Assembly (NCBI GenBank): GCA_964432875.1
Contig: CAYSPJ010000014.1
Location: 1-64,000 of the forward strand
Direction of reading: 5' to 3'
DNA: 64,000 nt
Source of the DNA: JACJYE01 sp964432875
Lineage (GTDB): Bacteria; Bacteroidota; Bacteroidia; Chitinophagales; Saprospiraceae
The notes beneath the pieces are model-generated. The model searched no databases. It saw only the letters and a list, made by a program, of their open reading frames with translations, and was not told the DNA's origin. Numbering within the stretch: position 1 is the stretch's first letter; the number at the start of each line of letters is the position of its first letter. Below, in pieces: positions 36,619 through 44,693 of this stretch. The position numbers were made by a program, and so were the translations under genes.

Positions 36619-39099
36619 ATGGATTATAAAACCACTGGAATGAAGAGCCGGGCGGAGCTCCTCGAAATCGGCGGGCATTGGTTTGCTCAAAGGGGCTGGC
36701 AACCCAGCGCCTTCCAGCTAGAAGCCTGGAATCACTGCCTGGACGGTTCGAGCGGCCTGGTAAACGCCCCTACCGGCAGCGGTAAAACCTACGCCCTGGC
36801 GATCCCCATCCTATTGGAATTCATAGCAGCGCATGCCCAGCAGCGGGGGAGGCCAGATAATGGGCTACAAGCCATCTGGATCACCCCTATCCGGGCTTTG
36901 GCCAAAGAGATTCAAAGCGCCATCCAGCTGGCGGCAGAAGGGCTAGGTTTGCAATGGCGCATAGAGGTGCGCAGCGGCGATACGCCTGCTAGCGCCCGTA
37001 GCCGCCAGCGCAAGAAGCCCCCTGAACTACTCATCACCACTCCAGAAAGCCTCCATCTCTTATTAGCCAGTAAAGGCTATCCAGATTATTTTAAAAGCCT
37101 CAAAATGATAGTTGTGGACGAGTGGCACGAGCTCCTGGGGTCCAAACGAGGCGTCATGATGGAGCTGGCGCTATCCCGCTTTAAAGCGCTGCTGCCTGGC
37201 CTCAAAGTTTGGGGTATTTCTGCCACTATCGGCAATATAGAAGAAGCCCTGGCGGTGTTGATGGGTAATGCGCGGGAAGGGGGGCATGGCAAGATTGTGC
37301 GTGCCGATATCCACAAGCAAATCGAAGTACATACTATCCTCCCTGATGAAATCGAGCGCTTCCCCTGGGCGGGCCACTTGGGGATCAAACTGCTGGAGAA
37401 AGCTATCCCGATTATCGAAGAGGCGAAAAGCACGCTCATTTTCACCAACACCCGCGCCCAATGCGAAATATGGTATCAAAACCTCTTGGAAGCAGCTCCC
37501 AATTTGGCTGGAGCTATTGCCATGCACCACGGCTCTATCAGCCGTGAGCTGCGCGATTGGGTAGAGGCGGCCCTCCATGAGGGGCGCCTCAAAGCGGTAG
37601 TCTGCACCTCCAGCCTTGACTTGGGGGTGGACTTCCGCCCGGTAGAGTGCATCATCCAAGTGGGCAGCCCTAAGGGGGTGGCGCGTTTTATCCAGCGGGC
37701 AGGGCGCAGCGGCCACCAGCCGGGTGCTGCCAGTAAAATATACTTTGTGCCCTCCCATACCTTGGAACTGATTGAGGCAGCCGCGCTGCGTTATGCAGTT
37801 GGTACCGCAGCAGTGGAGAGTCGCATTCCCTATATCCGTTCCTTCGACGTCCTGGTGCAGTACCTCCTCACCCTGGCGGTTTCGGAAGGCTTTCGCCCGG
37901 AAGAGCTATATCCTGAAATCAAAGGGACTTATGCCTTCAGCAGCATTAGCGAGCAAGAGTGGGCCTGGTGTCTTGATTTCCTCCAATCGGGAGGGCAGGC
38001 GCTGGAGGCTTATGACGAATACCAGAAGATAAGCGTGGAAAGCGGCCTGTACCGCGCCGCCAGCAAAGCCATCGCCATGCGGCATCGCCTACATATCGGG
38101 GTCATCGCAGGAGATTCGAGTATGCACGTCAAATATCTGGGGGGCAAGCGCCTGGGCAGTGTAGAAGAGTGGTTTATCTCTCAAATCCGGCCGGGCGAGG
38201 TATTTTGGTTTGCCGGGCGCAGCCTGGAGCTGGTGCGCATCAAAGGCATGGACGTGCAGGTGAGGCGCAGCAACAAAAAAACGGGCAAAATACCTGCCTG
38301 GATGGGGGGCAAGATGCCGCTCTCCTCGCAACTCTCAGCATCCCTGCGCTATAAAATCGGGCAATTGTCCCGGCGGGAATATAATGAGGTTGAGCTGGAA
38401 AAATTAGCGCCGCTTATCGAGCTGCAGGAGCGCCGTTCGGCCGTGCCAGATGAGGGTAGCTTCCTCATCGAATATTTCCAGAGCAAAGAAGGCTATCACC
38501 TTTTGTGTTATCCCTTCGAGGGGCGGCAAGTGCACGAAGGCATGGGGGCTCTGCTGGCCTGGCGTATCGCCAGCCAACAGCCAATCAGCTTTTCTATCGC
38601 CGCCAACGACTATGGTTTTGAGTTGCTTTCCGATGTAGAAATTGCCCTGGACGAATTGCGGGCAAAAAGCCTTTTTTCTGCCGATGACCTCAGCCATGAC
38701 ATTCCAGCGAGCATCAATGCCGCCGAAATGGCTCGGCGGTGTTTCCGTGATATTGCATCGATTGCCGGGCTCGTATTTCGCGGCTATCCGGGCAAGCTCA
38801 AAAAAAGCAAGCACTTACAAGCTTCCTCCCAGCTCTTTTTTGAAGTGTTCAATGACTATGAGCCCAACAACCTGCTTTTGCTGCAGGCCTACGAGGAGGT
38901 AATGAGTTTTCAGCTTGAAGAAGCCCGGCTGCGCGATGCTCTACGACGCATACAGAGCCAGCAAATCCTGCTGCACAAGCCAGCGAAAGCTACGCCCTTT
39001 GCCTTCCCGCTCATCGTAAGCCGCCTACGGGAGCGCCTTAGCAGCGAAAAACTGGAAGACCGCATCCGCAAGATGAAGCTGCAATTGATACGAGATTAG
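36619..39099 (+). CDS. Lhr-like (ligase-associated) DEXH-box DNA helicase
   Basis: An 826-residue superfamily 2 helicase. Motifs in order: Q-type SAFQLEAWNHC, Walker A NAPTGSGKTYA (about residue 52), DEWH (about 167), SAT (ISATIG), TNTRAQC, SSLDLGVDF and QRAGRSGH. A winged-helix and a long C-terminal Lhr-core domain follow. This matches the family annotated as ligase-associated DNA damage response DEXH helicase. In many genomes it sits with an exonuclease, an ATP-dependent ligase and a phosphoesterase; none of these is adjacent here. Confidence 0.93.
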   Translation: MDYKTTGMKSRAELLEIGGHWFAQRGWQPSAFQLEAWNHCLDGSSGLVNAPTGSGKTYALAIPILLEFIAAHAQQRGRPDNGLQAIWITPIRALAKEIQSAIQLAAEGLGLQWRIEVRSGDTPASARSRQRKKPPELLITTPESLHLLLASKGYPDYFKSLKMIVVDEWHELLGSKRGVMMELALSRFKALLPGLKVWGISATIGNIEEALAVLMGNAREGGHGKIVRADIHKQIEVHTILPDEIERFPWAGHLGIKLLEKAIPIIEEAKSTLIFTNTRAQCEIWYQNLLEAAPNLAGAIAMHHGSISRELRDWVEAALHEGRLKAVVCTSSLDLGVDFRPVECIIQVGSPKGVARFIQRAGRSGHQPGAASKIYFVPSHTLELIEAAALRYAVGTAAVESRIPYIRSFDVLVQYLLTLAVSEGFRPEELYPEIKGTYAFSSISEQEWAWCLDFLQSGGQALEAYDEYQKISVESGLYRAASKAIAMRHRLHIGVIAGDSSMHVKYLGGKRLGSVEEWFISQIRPGEVFWFAGRSLELVRIKGMDVQVRRSNKKTGKIPAWMGGKMPLSSQLSASLRYKIGQLSRREYNEVELEKLAPLIELQERRSAVPDEGSFLIEYFQSKEGYHLLCYPFEGRQVHEGMGALLAWRIASQQPISFSIAANDYGFELLSDVEIALDELRAKSLFSADDLSHDIPASINAAEMARRCFRDIASIAGLVFRGYPGKLKKSKHLQASSQLFFEVFNDYEPNNLLLLQAYEEVMSFQLEEARLRDALRRIQSQQILLHKPAKATPFAFPLIVSRLRERLSSEKLEDRIRKMKLQLIRD

Positions 39100-39196
39100 C
39101 TATGGGGCGGCCGACATTTTATTATGTGCCCGTAAAAACGCGCTCCATCCCGTTGAAATGCTTAATTTCGCCTTTAAATCAACCTATACCATTATG

Positions 39197-40057
39197 ATGG
39201 CAGATGAGGCAAAGACCAAAGCATACCTGGATGAATTTACCCGGCTAGCCCTGCTAGAAGATGTAGGCGAAGCAGACCATACCTCTGCAGCCTGCATCCC
39301 TGTCGGCGCGAGGAGCCGCGCTCACTTATTGATAAAAGACCCCGGGGTACTGGCTGGCGTAGCCGTAGCCCAACATATTTTCAACTACCTGGATCCACAG
39401 TCCCAGATGAAAATCTTCATCGCAGATGGCGCTGATGTCAGTGAAGGCCAAGTGGCTTTTGAACTGGAATGCGACACCCAGGCTTTGCTGAAGGGCGAGC
39501 GCTTGGCCCTCAACTGCATGCAGCGCATGTCGGGTATCGCTACGATGAGCAACCGCTTCCATTTTGAAGTGGAAGACCTGCCGGTGAAAATATTAGATAC
39601 CCGCAAAACGACGCCGCTGCTGCGTTTCCTCGAGAAGTGGGCCGTGCGCCTGGGGGGCTGCGAAAATTACCGCTTTGGGCTGTACGACTGGATAATGATC
39701 AAAGACAACCACATCGATGCCTGCGGCGGTATCCGGCAAGCTATTGATAAGGTGGAAGCCTACCAAAAATCCAGGCACTTACAACTCGGCGTCACCATCG
39801 AAGTGCGCAACCTGGTTGAGCTTTACGAGGTGCTTGAAGCGGGCAGGGTCACCCGCATTTTGTTGGACAACTTTGAATGGCCGCTGCTGAAAGAGGCCGT
39901 TGCCGCAGTAGACGGCCGCTTTGAAACAGAGGCCTCCGGTGGGGTTGACATCCATAATGTGCGGCAAATCGCTCAAACCGGGGTGGATTACATCTCCGTT
40001 GGCGCGCTCACCCATTCGTTCAGTAGCCTGGACCTCAGCCTGAAGATTGTCAAATAG
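39197..40057 (+). CDS. nadC: Nicotinate-nucleotide pyrophosphorylase (quinolinate phosphoribosyltransferase)
   Basis: A 286-residue enzyme making nicotinate mononucleotide from quinolinate and PRPP. Conserved blocks: LNCMQRMSGIATMSN, DTRKTTPLLRFLEKWAV, YDWIMIKDNHI and the late SGGVDIHNVRQIA. The start is placed at the second of two adjacent ATGs (39194, 39197), giving MADEAKTKAYL; the upstream frame to 39158 has no family support. Together with kynU at the right edge it suggests NAD synthesis from tryptophan. Confidence 0.96.
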   Translation: MADEAKTKAYLDEFTRLALLEDVGEADHTSAACIPVGARSRAHLLIKDPGVLAGVAVAQHIFNYLDPQSQMKIFIADGADVSEGQVAFELECDTQALLKGERLALNCMQRMSGIATMSNRFHFEVEDLPVKILDTRKTTPLLRFLEKWAVRLGGCENYRFGLYDWIMIKDNHIDACGGIRQAIDKVEAYQKSRHLQLGVTIEVRNLVELYEVLEAGRVTRILLDNFEWPLLKEAVAAVDGRFETEASGGVDIHNVRQIAQTGVDYISVGALTHSFSSLDLSLKIVK

Positions 40058-40166
40058 TGGAAAGCGGGTAATGTTTTACCGCCAGCAAGACCAGGAGTAG
40101 AAAGGAGGCCAGGGCCATCCAAAACCGGGCGTCCCGGTATACCGAGGGCGTTTTCTCTTGTAGCAT
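40050..40166 (-). CDS. Possible 38-residue single-pass membrane protein
   Basis: A short frame, ATG to TGA, encoding MLQEKTPSVYRDARFW followed by a hydrophobic stretch (MALASFLLLVLLAVK) and a short tail. The composition fits a small inner-membrane protein with one transmembrane helix. It overlaps the last 8 bp of nadC in the opposite direction. No clear promoter or homologue is known to me, so it may be chance. Confidence 0.4.
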   Translation of the reverse strand: MLQEKTPSVYRDARFWMALASFLLLVLLAVKHYPLSTI

Positions 40167-40254
40167 GATTGGGCATTGAAAAACGGTTAATTAATGGCAA
40201 GGGAAAGGCACGGCTGCCAGGGTTGCTGGGTTAGCCTTCTGTCCTTGCTTGGTA

Positions 40255-40294
40255 CGCTATCCTTTGTTCAAAAAGGATGCCATAGCGTTTTTTT
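40255..40294 (+). terminator. Rho-independent terminator downstream of nadC
   Basis: Stem CGCTATCCTT with AAGGAT-bulge-ATAGCG, followed by a run of seven T (40288-40294). It lies about 200 bp after the nadC stop and just before the convergent pyrD. Confidence 0.65.
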
Positions 40295-40349
40295 ATAATA
40301 TCAACAGTTTGAGCAATGCCGGTGCTCCTTCAAGCGCCTGCTGGTGGGT

Positions 40350-41393
40350 TTACTGATCGGCTTTTGCCGCCAAGGCCTTGTTGATACGCCGGATCAACCC
40401 GGGGCCTTCGTAGATCAAACCGGTATAGATTTGGATTAGCGCGGCGCCAGCTGCCAGCTTTTCGAGCGCATCCTGTGGGCTGGCGATGCCGCCTACACCT
40501 ATAATAAATAGCTCGCCACCGGATTTTTCGTACAAATAGCTAATTACTTCAGTCGCGCGCTGTTTTAGCGGCTGGCCGCTCAGGCCGCCGGAGCCGATGG
40601 CGGCTACTTGGCTTGGGCGTTCCTTTAAGCCCTCCCGGCTAATGGTCGTATTGGACGCGATTACGCCATCAATTTGGGTAGCCCGCACGATATCCAGGAT
40701 GTCATCCAGTTGCTGATTGCTCAAGTCGGGGGCGATTTTGAGCAGGATGGGGCGAGGCCACTGTTTTTTCTGGTTGAGGGACTGCAAGTGGGCCAGCAGT
40801 TTGCTTAGGGGCTCTTTGTCCTGTAGTTCACGCAGGTTGGGGGTGTTGGGCGAGCTTACATTGACCACGAAGTAGTCCACGTAAGGGTGTAGGGCTTCGA
40901 AGCAATAGGCATAATCTTCGACAGCCTGTTCGTTGGGAGTGTCTTTGTTTTTCCCGATATTGCCGCCGACGATGAGGCCGCGGGGCTTGCCCTCTTTCAA
41001 GCGCGCTACCAAGGCTTCTACCCCTTCGTTGTTGAAGCCCATGCGGTTGATGAGCGCTTCGTCTTGAGGCAATCGGAACAAGCGCGGCAGGGGGTTGCCA
41101 GCTTGCGGGCGGGGTGTCACCGTCCCAATTTCCACAAAACCAAAACCCAGTGCCGCCATCGCTTTGAAGTGATTGCCATCTTTATCGAAGCCAGCAGCCA
41201 GGCCTACAGGGTTTTCAAAAACCAATCCCAGGCACTTGCGCCGCAGAGCAGGATGCCGCGCGAGGGATGCCCGACGGAAGATGGTGTTCACCCCGGGCAA
41301 GGCCATTGCCAATTTGAGGAAGATCAGTGCCAGATGATGTGCCTGTTCGGGAGGAAGAAGAAAAAAGAGCGGTTTCAGCAGAAGTTTGTACAC
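40350..41393 (-). CDS. pyrD: Dihydroorotate dehydrogenase (quinone), class 2
   Basis: A 347-residue membrane-associated flavoenzyme oxidising dihydroorotate to orotate. Class 2 is shown by the N-terminal helices (YKLLLKPLFFLLPPEQAHH) and the catalytic serine in VNVSSPNTPNLREL. GLAAGFDKDG and the late FMN-phosphate site SGGLSG and GVGGI are present. I set the start at the GTG at 41393. A TTG at 41411 would lie inside the TATCTTTG promoter element (41409-41416), and family members start close to YKLLLKP. Confidence 0.94.
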   Translation of the reverse strand: MYKLLLKPLFFLLPPEQAHHLALIFLKLAMALPGVNTIFRRASLARHPALRRKCLGLVFENPVGLAAGFDKDGNHFKAMAALGFGFVEIGTVTPRPQAGNPLPRLFRLPQDEALINRMGFNNEGVEALVARLKEGKPRGLIVGGNIGKNKDTPNEQAVEDYAYCFEALHPYVDYFVVNVSSPNTPNLRELQDKEPLSKLLAHLQSLNQKKQWPRPILLKIAPDLSNQQLDDILDIVRATQIDGVIASNTTISREGLKERPSQVAAIGSGGLSGQPLKQRATEVISYLYEKSGGELFIIGVGGIASPQDALEKLAAGAALIQIYTGLIYEGPGLIRRINKALAAKADQ

Positions 41394-41408
41394 GGCGATT
41401 TTTGAGGG

Positions 41409-41416
41409 CAAAGATA
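41409..41416 (-). promoter_or_regulatory. -7 element immediately upstream of pyrD
   Basis: TATCTTTG on the minus strand. The predicted start near 41403 gives a leader of about 9 nt to the GTG at 41393. There is no TTG at the right distance, so activity may be weak or activator-dependent. Confidence 0.4.
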
Positions 41417-41483
41417 AGCGATATCTGAGCAGGGATGCAGGGAAATGCCCAAGAATTTGCCCAGCCAGAATGGAAGCCTGAGG

Positions 41484-41603
41484 GCAAAAAAAAAGGCCAG
41501 GTAAGATAGGCCTACCCAGCCGGAAATCATAATCCCAAAAACTATTCTTATGATGACCCGAAAATGGGGATCACAGTCAATGTATAATTCAACCACAAAG
41601 ATA
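41484..41603 (-). ncRNA. Candidate small RNA upstream of pyrD
   Basis: A consensus promoter (41596-41626) is followed about 90-100 bases later, on the same strand, by a short hairpin (AGGCC / GGCCT, 41493-41512) and nine T. The transcript would be roughly 100 nt with no convincing reading frame. An alternative is a long pyrD leader with an attenuator, since pyrD starts about 90 bp further on. The stem is only 5 bp. Confidence 0.3.
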
Positions 41604-41626
41604 TGTAATTGTGGTTTTCATACCAA
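41591..41626 (-). promoter_or_regulatory. Consensus promoter overlapped by an 8-bp inverted repeat
   Basis: Minus strand: TTG (41624-41626), a 20-bp spacer, TATCTTTG (41596-41603). An inverted repeat AACCACAA-N10-TTGTGGTT (41591-41616) straddles the -7 element, the position expected of an operator for a dimeric repressor. Confidence 0.5.
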
Positions 41627-41682
41627 GAATTTGCCTTAAATAAATTCAAAAAAAATAAATTAGCGGATAGTGTGCGCCGAAA

Positions 41683-42405
41683 TCAAGCTTCTTCTTCTGC
41701 TTTGACCAGCAATTGGAAGCCATTGCCGTGAATGTTGACAATTTCGATGTTTTCATCCATCTTCAGATACTTGCGCAGCTTGGTGACGAACACGTCCATG
41801 CTGCGGGCGGTGAAGTAGTTGTCCTCGCCCCATATCTTGGTGAGGGCTTCCGAACGAGAAAGGATATCGTTTTTATAAATGGCGAACATGCGCAGCAGTT
41901 GCGCTTCCTTGGGCGATAGCTTATGCTTTTCCTCATCGGCGCCCTCGCGGTCATAAGTCAAGATGCGCAGGGGGTAGTCGAAGTGGTATCTGCCAATGAT
42001 GAACTCGCGGGCTTCTTCACGTGTGCCCGTTTTGGCATAGCTGCGCTTGAGTATGGCCTGGATGCGGAAAAGCAGCTCCTCCGAGTTGAAGGGCTTCGTG
42101 ATATAATCGTCAGCGCCAATTTTGAAGCCTTGCAACACGTCATCTTTCATCGCCTTGGCAGTCAGGAAGATAATGGGCATATCTTGGTCTTGCTCTCGGA
42201 TTTCGCGTGCCAGGGTAAATCCATCCTTTTTTGGCATCATCACATCAAAGATGCAGAGGTCGAACTCGTCGTTTTTATACACTTCGAGGCCCTGCATGCC
42301 GTCGGTGGCAAGCGTCACGTCGTAGTCGTGCATTTCCAGATAAGACCTCAGCACATCGCCGAAATTCTGATCATCTTCCACCAGGAGTATTTTATTATTT
42401 GTCAT
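41683..42405 (-). CDS. OmpR-family response regulator
   Basis: A 240-residue regulator. The receiver has the acidic pair (LLVEDD), phosphoacceptor Asp 54 (CIFDVMMP), Thr in FLTAKA and Lys in DDYITKPF. A winged-helix DNA-binding domain follows (KLSPKEAQLLRMF, then VFVTKLRKYL). It begins 24 bp after the histidine kinase gene and is surely its partner. The pair resembles RprX/RprY of Bacteroides, but I cannot confirm orthology. Confidence 0.94.
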   Translation of the reverse strand: MTNNKILLVEDDQNFGDVLRSYLEMHDYDVTLATDGMQGLEVYKNDEFDLCIFDVMMPKKDGFTLAREIREQDQDMPIIFLTAKAMKDDVLQGFKIGADDYITKPFNSEELLFRIQAILKRSYAKTGTREEAREFIIGRYHFDYPLRILTYDREGADEEKHKLSPKEAQLLRMFAIYKNDILSRSEALTKIWGEDNYFTARSMDVFVTKLRKYLKMDENIEIVNIHGNGFQLLVKAEEEA

Positions 42406-42429
42406 GCTTTATACTTTTCGTTTCTGGAG

Positions 42430-43956
42430 CTATTGTTTAAACGGGAAAAACAGGATAAAACTGCTGCCCTTGCCCAGTTCGCTTTTTACTTCAATCTGCC
42501 CTTTATGAGCGGTCATCATCGCCTTTACATAGCTGAGCCCGAGGCCGAAGCCTTTAACGTCGTGCAAGTTGCCGGTATGAACGCGGTAGAACTTATCGAA
42601 GATGTGCTTGCGTTGCTCCTTGCTCATGCCGATTCCTTTATCGGTGATAGCCACCTCCACCCCATTGGGTACGTTGCGCGTATGAACGGTAATTTCCGGT
42701 TTGTTGGGCGAATATTTGTTGGCATTATCCAACAGGTTGTTAACGATGTTGGAGACATGCGTAACGTCGCCTTCTACATAGGGGTTGGCGGCCAGCAGCT
42801 CGGCCTTTGCCGTGCCGTCTTTCTTTTCCACTTGCAAACCAATATTTTCGACCGCAGAGTTGACTACATCATGCAGGTTGACTTCCGTGAGTTTCAAAGA
42901 AAAATCGCGCTTATCCAAAAGAGCCATCTGCAATACTTTCTCCACCTGACTATTCATACGTTTATTTTCCTGTTTTATTATGTTGGCGAAGCGCTGTACC
43001 TTATCTGGCTTGCCGGCGATGAGGGGGCTATTGATGGAATCGGCGGCCAGGGAGATGGTAGCGATCGGGGTTTTGAACTCATGGGTCATGTTATTGATGA
43101 AGTCCGTTTTCATTTCCGAGAGCTTCTTTTGCTGGAAGATGACGTGGATGGTATAGGCAAAAGAAAACATGATGATAGCGGTAAAGAAAATAGAGCCCAG
43201 GAAGTTGAGCCAGAGCGAGCGCCATACGAAGCTGGTACGGGCCGGGAAGTGGATCATGAGCAGGCCCGGGGCTGGCATCTCCTCGGGGAAGAGGTCAACT
43301 TTATAACGGGAGTTGTAGATGGTGCGGTAGCCAGGCAGGACGTCTCTGGGCGTGGGGTCTTCTACCGCATAGTGGCCATCGATGATGATAAAGCTTTTCT
43401 TCTCATTGGAAAAAACGCCGTAGTTAAACTCTGTATCGATTCCGCGGTTGCCCAGCTCCTGTTTGAGCGCGCCGTGAAGATGGTTGAGCTTGATGCGCTG
43501 CTCCAGGGGGAACTCCTGGGTGTTTTGCTGAAAATAGACCATTAGCGAGCGGTAGGTATTGTCTTTGCGCGCCATGCATTGAGAACAGGTGCAGGGATTG
43601 GCAAATTCTGACATGAGTTCATCAACCAGGGCGCTATGGCTGAGCTTGGGTGAAAACAAGGGCTCGCCATCCTCCGCTGAAAAGCTCAGGTCGAATTTGG
43701 CGCTCTCGCTGCCGCTAGATTGGCGCTCTTCATAATAGGCCGTCATGAAGCCATTGATGGAATGATTGAAAACCTCCCGGTTCTCCTCCGCTTCCAGCCG
43801 CCGCACCACCGTGTTTAGCGCCGCATAGACGTTCTTTTCAAAACGCTCCTCATTGACTTTTGCCGCCGTACGGATCAAGTCCATCTGCAAAGCCACCACA
43901 CCGATGACGGCTGCGCTCATCAACCCAATTATAGCCCAAATTGCTCTCTTGTTCAT
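42430..43956 (-). CDS. Membrane sensor histidine kinase
   Basis: A 508-residue kinase: transmembrane helix 1 (about residues 7-26), a sensor domain of about 220 residues with a CTCSQC cluster, and transmembrane helix 2 (FLGSIFFTAIIMFSFAY). An H-box MTHEFKTPIATIS carries the phosphorylated His. The ATPase domain has the N-box (NLLDNANKYSP), the G1 DKGIGM and the G2 GFGLGLSYV. The sensor input is unknown. It is transcribed with the response regulator directly downstream. Confidence 0.94.
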   Translation of the reverse strand: MNKRAIWAIIGLMSAAVIGVVALQMDLIRTAAKVNEERFEKNVYAALNTVVRRLEAEENREVFNHSINGFMTAYYEERQSSGSESAKFDLSFSAEDGEPLFSPKLSHSALVDELMSEFANPCTCSQCMARKDNTYRSLMVYFQQNTQEFPLEQRIKLNHLHGALKQELGNRGIDTEFNYGVFSNEKKSFIIIDGHYAVEDPTPRDVLPGYRTIYNSRYKVDLFPEEMPAPGLLMIHFPARTSFVWRSLWLNFLGSIFFTAIIMFSFAYTIHVIFQQKKLSEMKTDFINNMTHEFKTPIATISLAADSINSPLIAGKPDKVQRFANIIKQENKRMNSQVEKVLQMALLDKRDFSLKLTEVNLHDVVNSAVENIGLQVEKKDGTAKAELLAANPYVEGDVTHVSNIVNNLLDNANKYSPNKPEITVHTRNVPNGVEVAITDKGIGMSKEQRKHIFDKFYRVHTGNLHDVKGFGLGLSYVKAMMTAHKGQIEVKSELGKGSSFILFFPFKQ

Positions 43957-44022
43957 GCCCTAACGACTGGTTTACTTTTCTAATAACCACCCAAGGAGAG
44001 AAATATTTCAAAGGTGGCCTTA

Positions 44023-44030
44023 CAAAAATA
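44023..44030 (-). promoter_or_regulatory. Candidate -7 element of the two-component operon
   Basis: TATTTTTG on the minus strand, exact TAnnTTTG, giving a leader of about 60 nt before the kinase ATG at 43956. No TTG at the usual distance. Confidence 0.35.
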
Positions 44031-44415
44031 GGGTTTCAGGCGCTGGCCTCGCTTAGTTTAACAGTCTTTTAACTTCAAGGCGCTCAGCCAAGTGTTTTTG
44101 CCACTCCATAAGGGAGTTGGAGTCATTGGAAGTATTAACCTGATTGCAGGCTTTTTTACCTGCTTCCAGCTGATGAAGGCAGAGGTAGAGAGGCAGGGAA
44201 ATGCAATTTGCACGACAAAAATTATAAACTTTTTCAAATCCAATTGTTTAAAATTTAATTTTGAATGATAATCCCAAGCTGGTCAAAATATTTTACTGTA
44301 GAAAGCAGCAGTCTTTGTGTTTTTTTTAAAAAAAACTTCGAATTTTGAGAATATGCTAAAGCAAGCCCGAAATCGAGGCTAAATGAATTAGTTTTTATTA
44401 TTTTGTAAAGAGTAG

Positions 44416-44423
44416 TATATTTG
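44416..44423 (+). promoter_or_regulatory. Candidate -7 element of the second giant gene
   Basis: TATATTTG, exact TAnnTTTG, inside an AT-rich stretch. It would give a long leader of about 265 nt. No TTG 17-23 bp upstream. Confidence 0.35.
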
Positions 44424-44693
44424 TGTTTTGGAATGATTGAAGTTGAATTATTCATGCTTCGTTCAGCCAGGATGCCAAATGCGGCACGGATCCCCATACC
44501 CGGCAAGAAGCCTGGGCAGCCCCTGATTAAAGATTTTGGAAAAGAATGTTACTGCAACATCTTAGACCTATTTGCGTACAAAGGTATGCCCCCAGTCAGC
44601 CAGCCACAATCCCCCTAATACCAATACCCAAAAAAACACAAGAGTACATCCGATTTTTTATCACTTTATAGAGATTGAGCAACAAAAAATACC

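Larger units (their letters stand above)
43957..44693. other. Long intergenic region upstream of the second giant gene
   Basis: 737 bp, strongly AT-rich between 44220 and 44440, with no convincing gene. A minus-strand TATTTTTG (44023-44030) may be the kinase promoter. A plus-strand TATATTTG (44416-44423) may be the giant gene promoter. A minus-strand frame ending at about 44060 stays open for about 60 codons (it includes EWQKHLAERLEVKRLLN) but has no start codon; it could be a gene remnant. Confidence 0.5.

Noticed and set aside
41375..41596. A 73-codon minus-strand hydrophobic frame upstream of pyrD
   Set aside because: Its GTG start lies at the promoter -7 element, so it could not be transcribed from that promoter, and its hydrophobic stretch includes the T-run of the terminator-like hairpin.
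41923..43545. A 540-codon plus-strand frame opposite the two-component genes
   Set aside because: It runs antisense across both the kinase and the regulator, which are clearly real; composition and lack of motifs mark it as a shadow.
44058..44243. A 61-codon minus-strand frame with a hydrophobic N-terminus
   Set aside because: Another frame of the same strand looks at least as coding-like and lacks a start; no promoter or homology supports either.
44421..44618. A 65-codon plus-strand frame before the second giant gene
   Set aside because: It begins at the promoter-like AT-rich region, has no recognisable feature and ends in low-complexity sequence.
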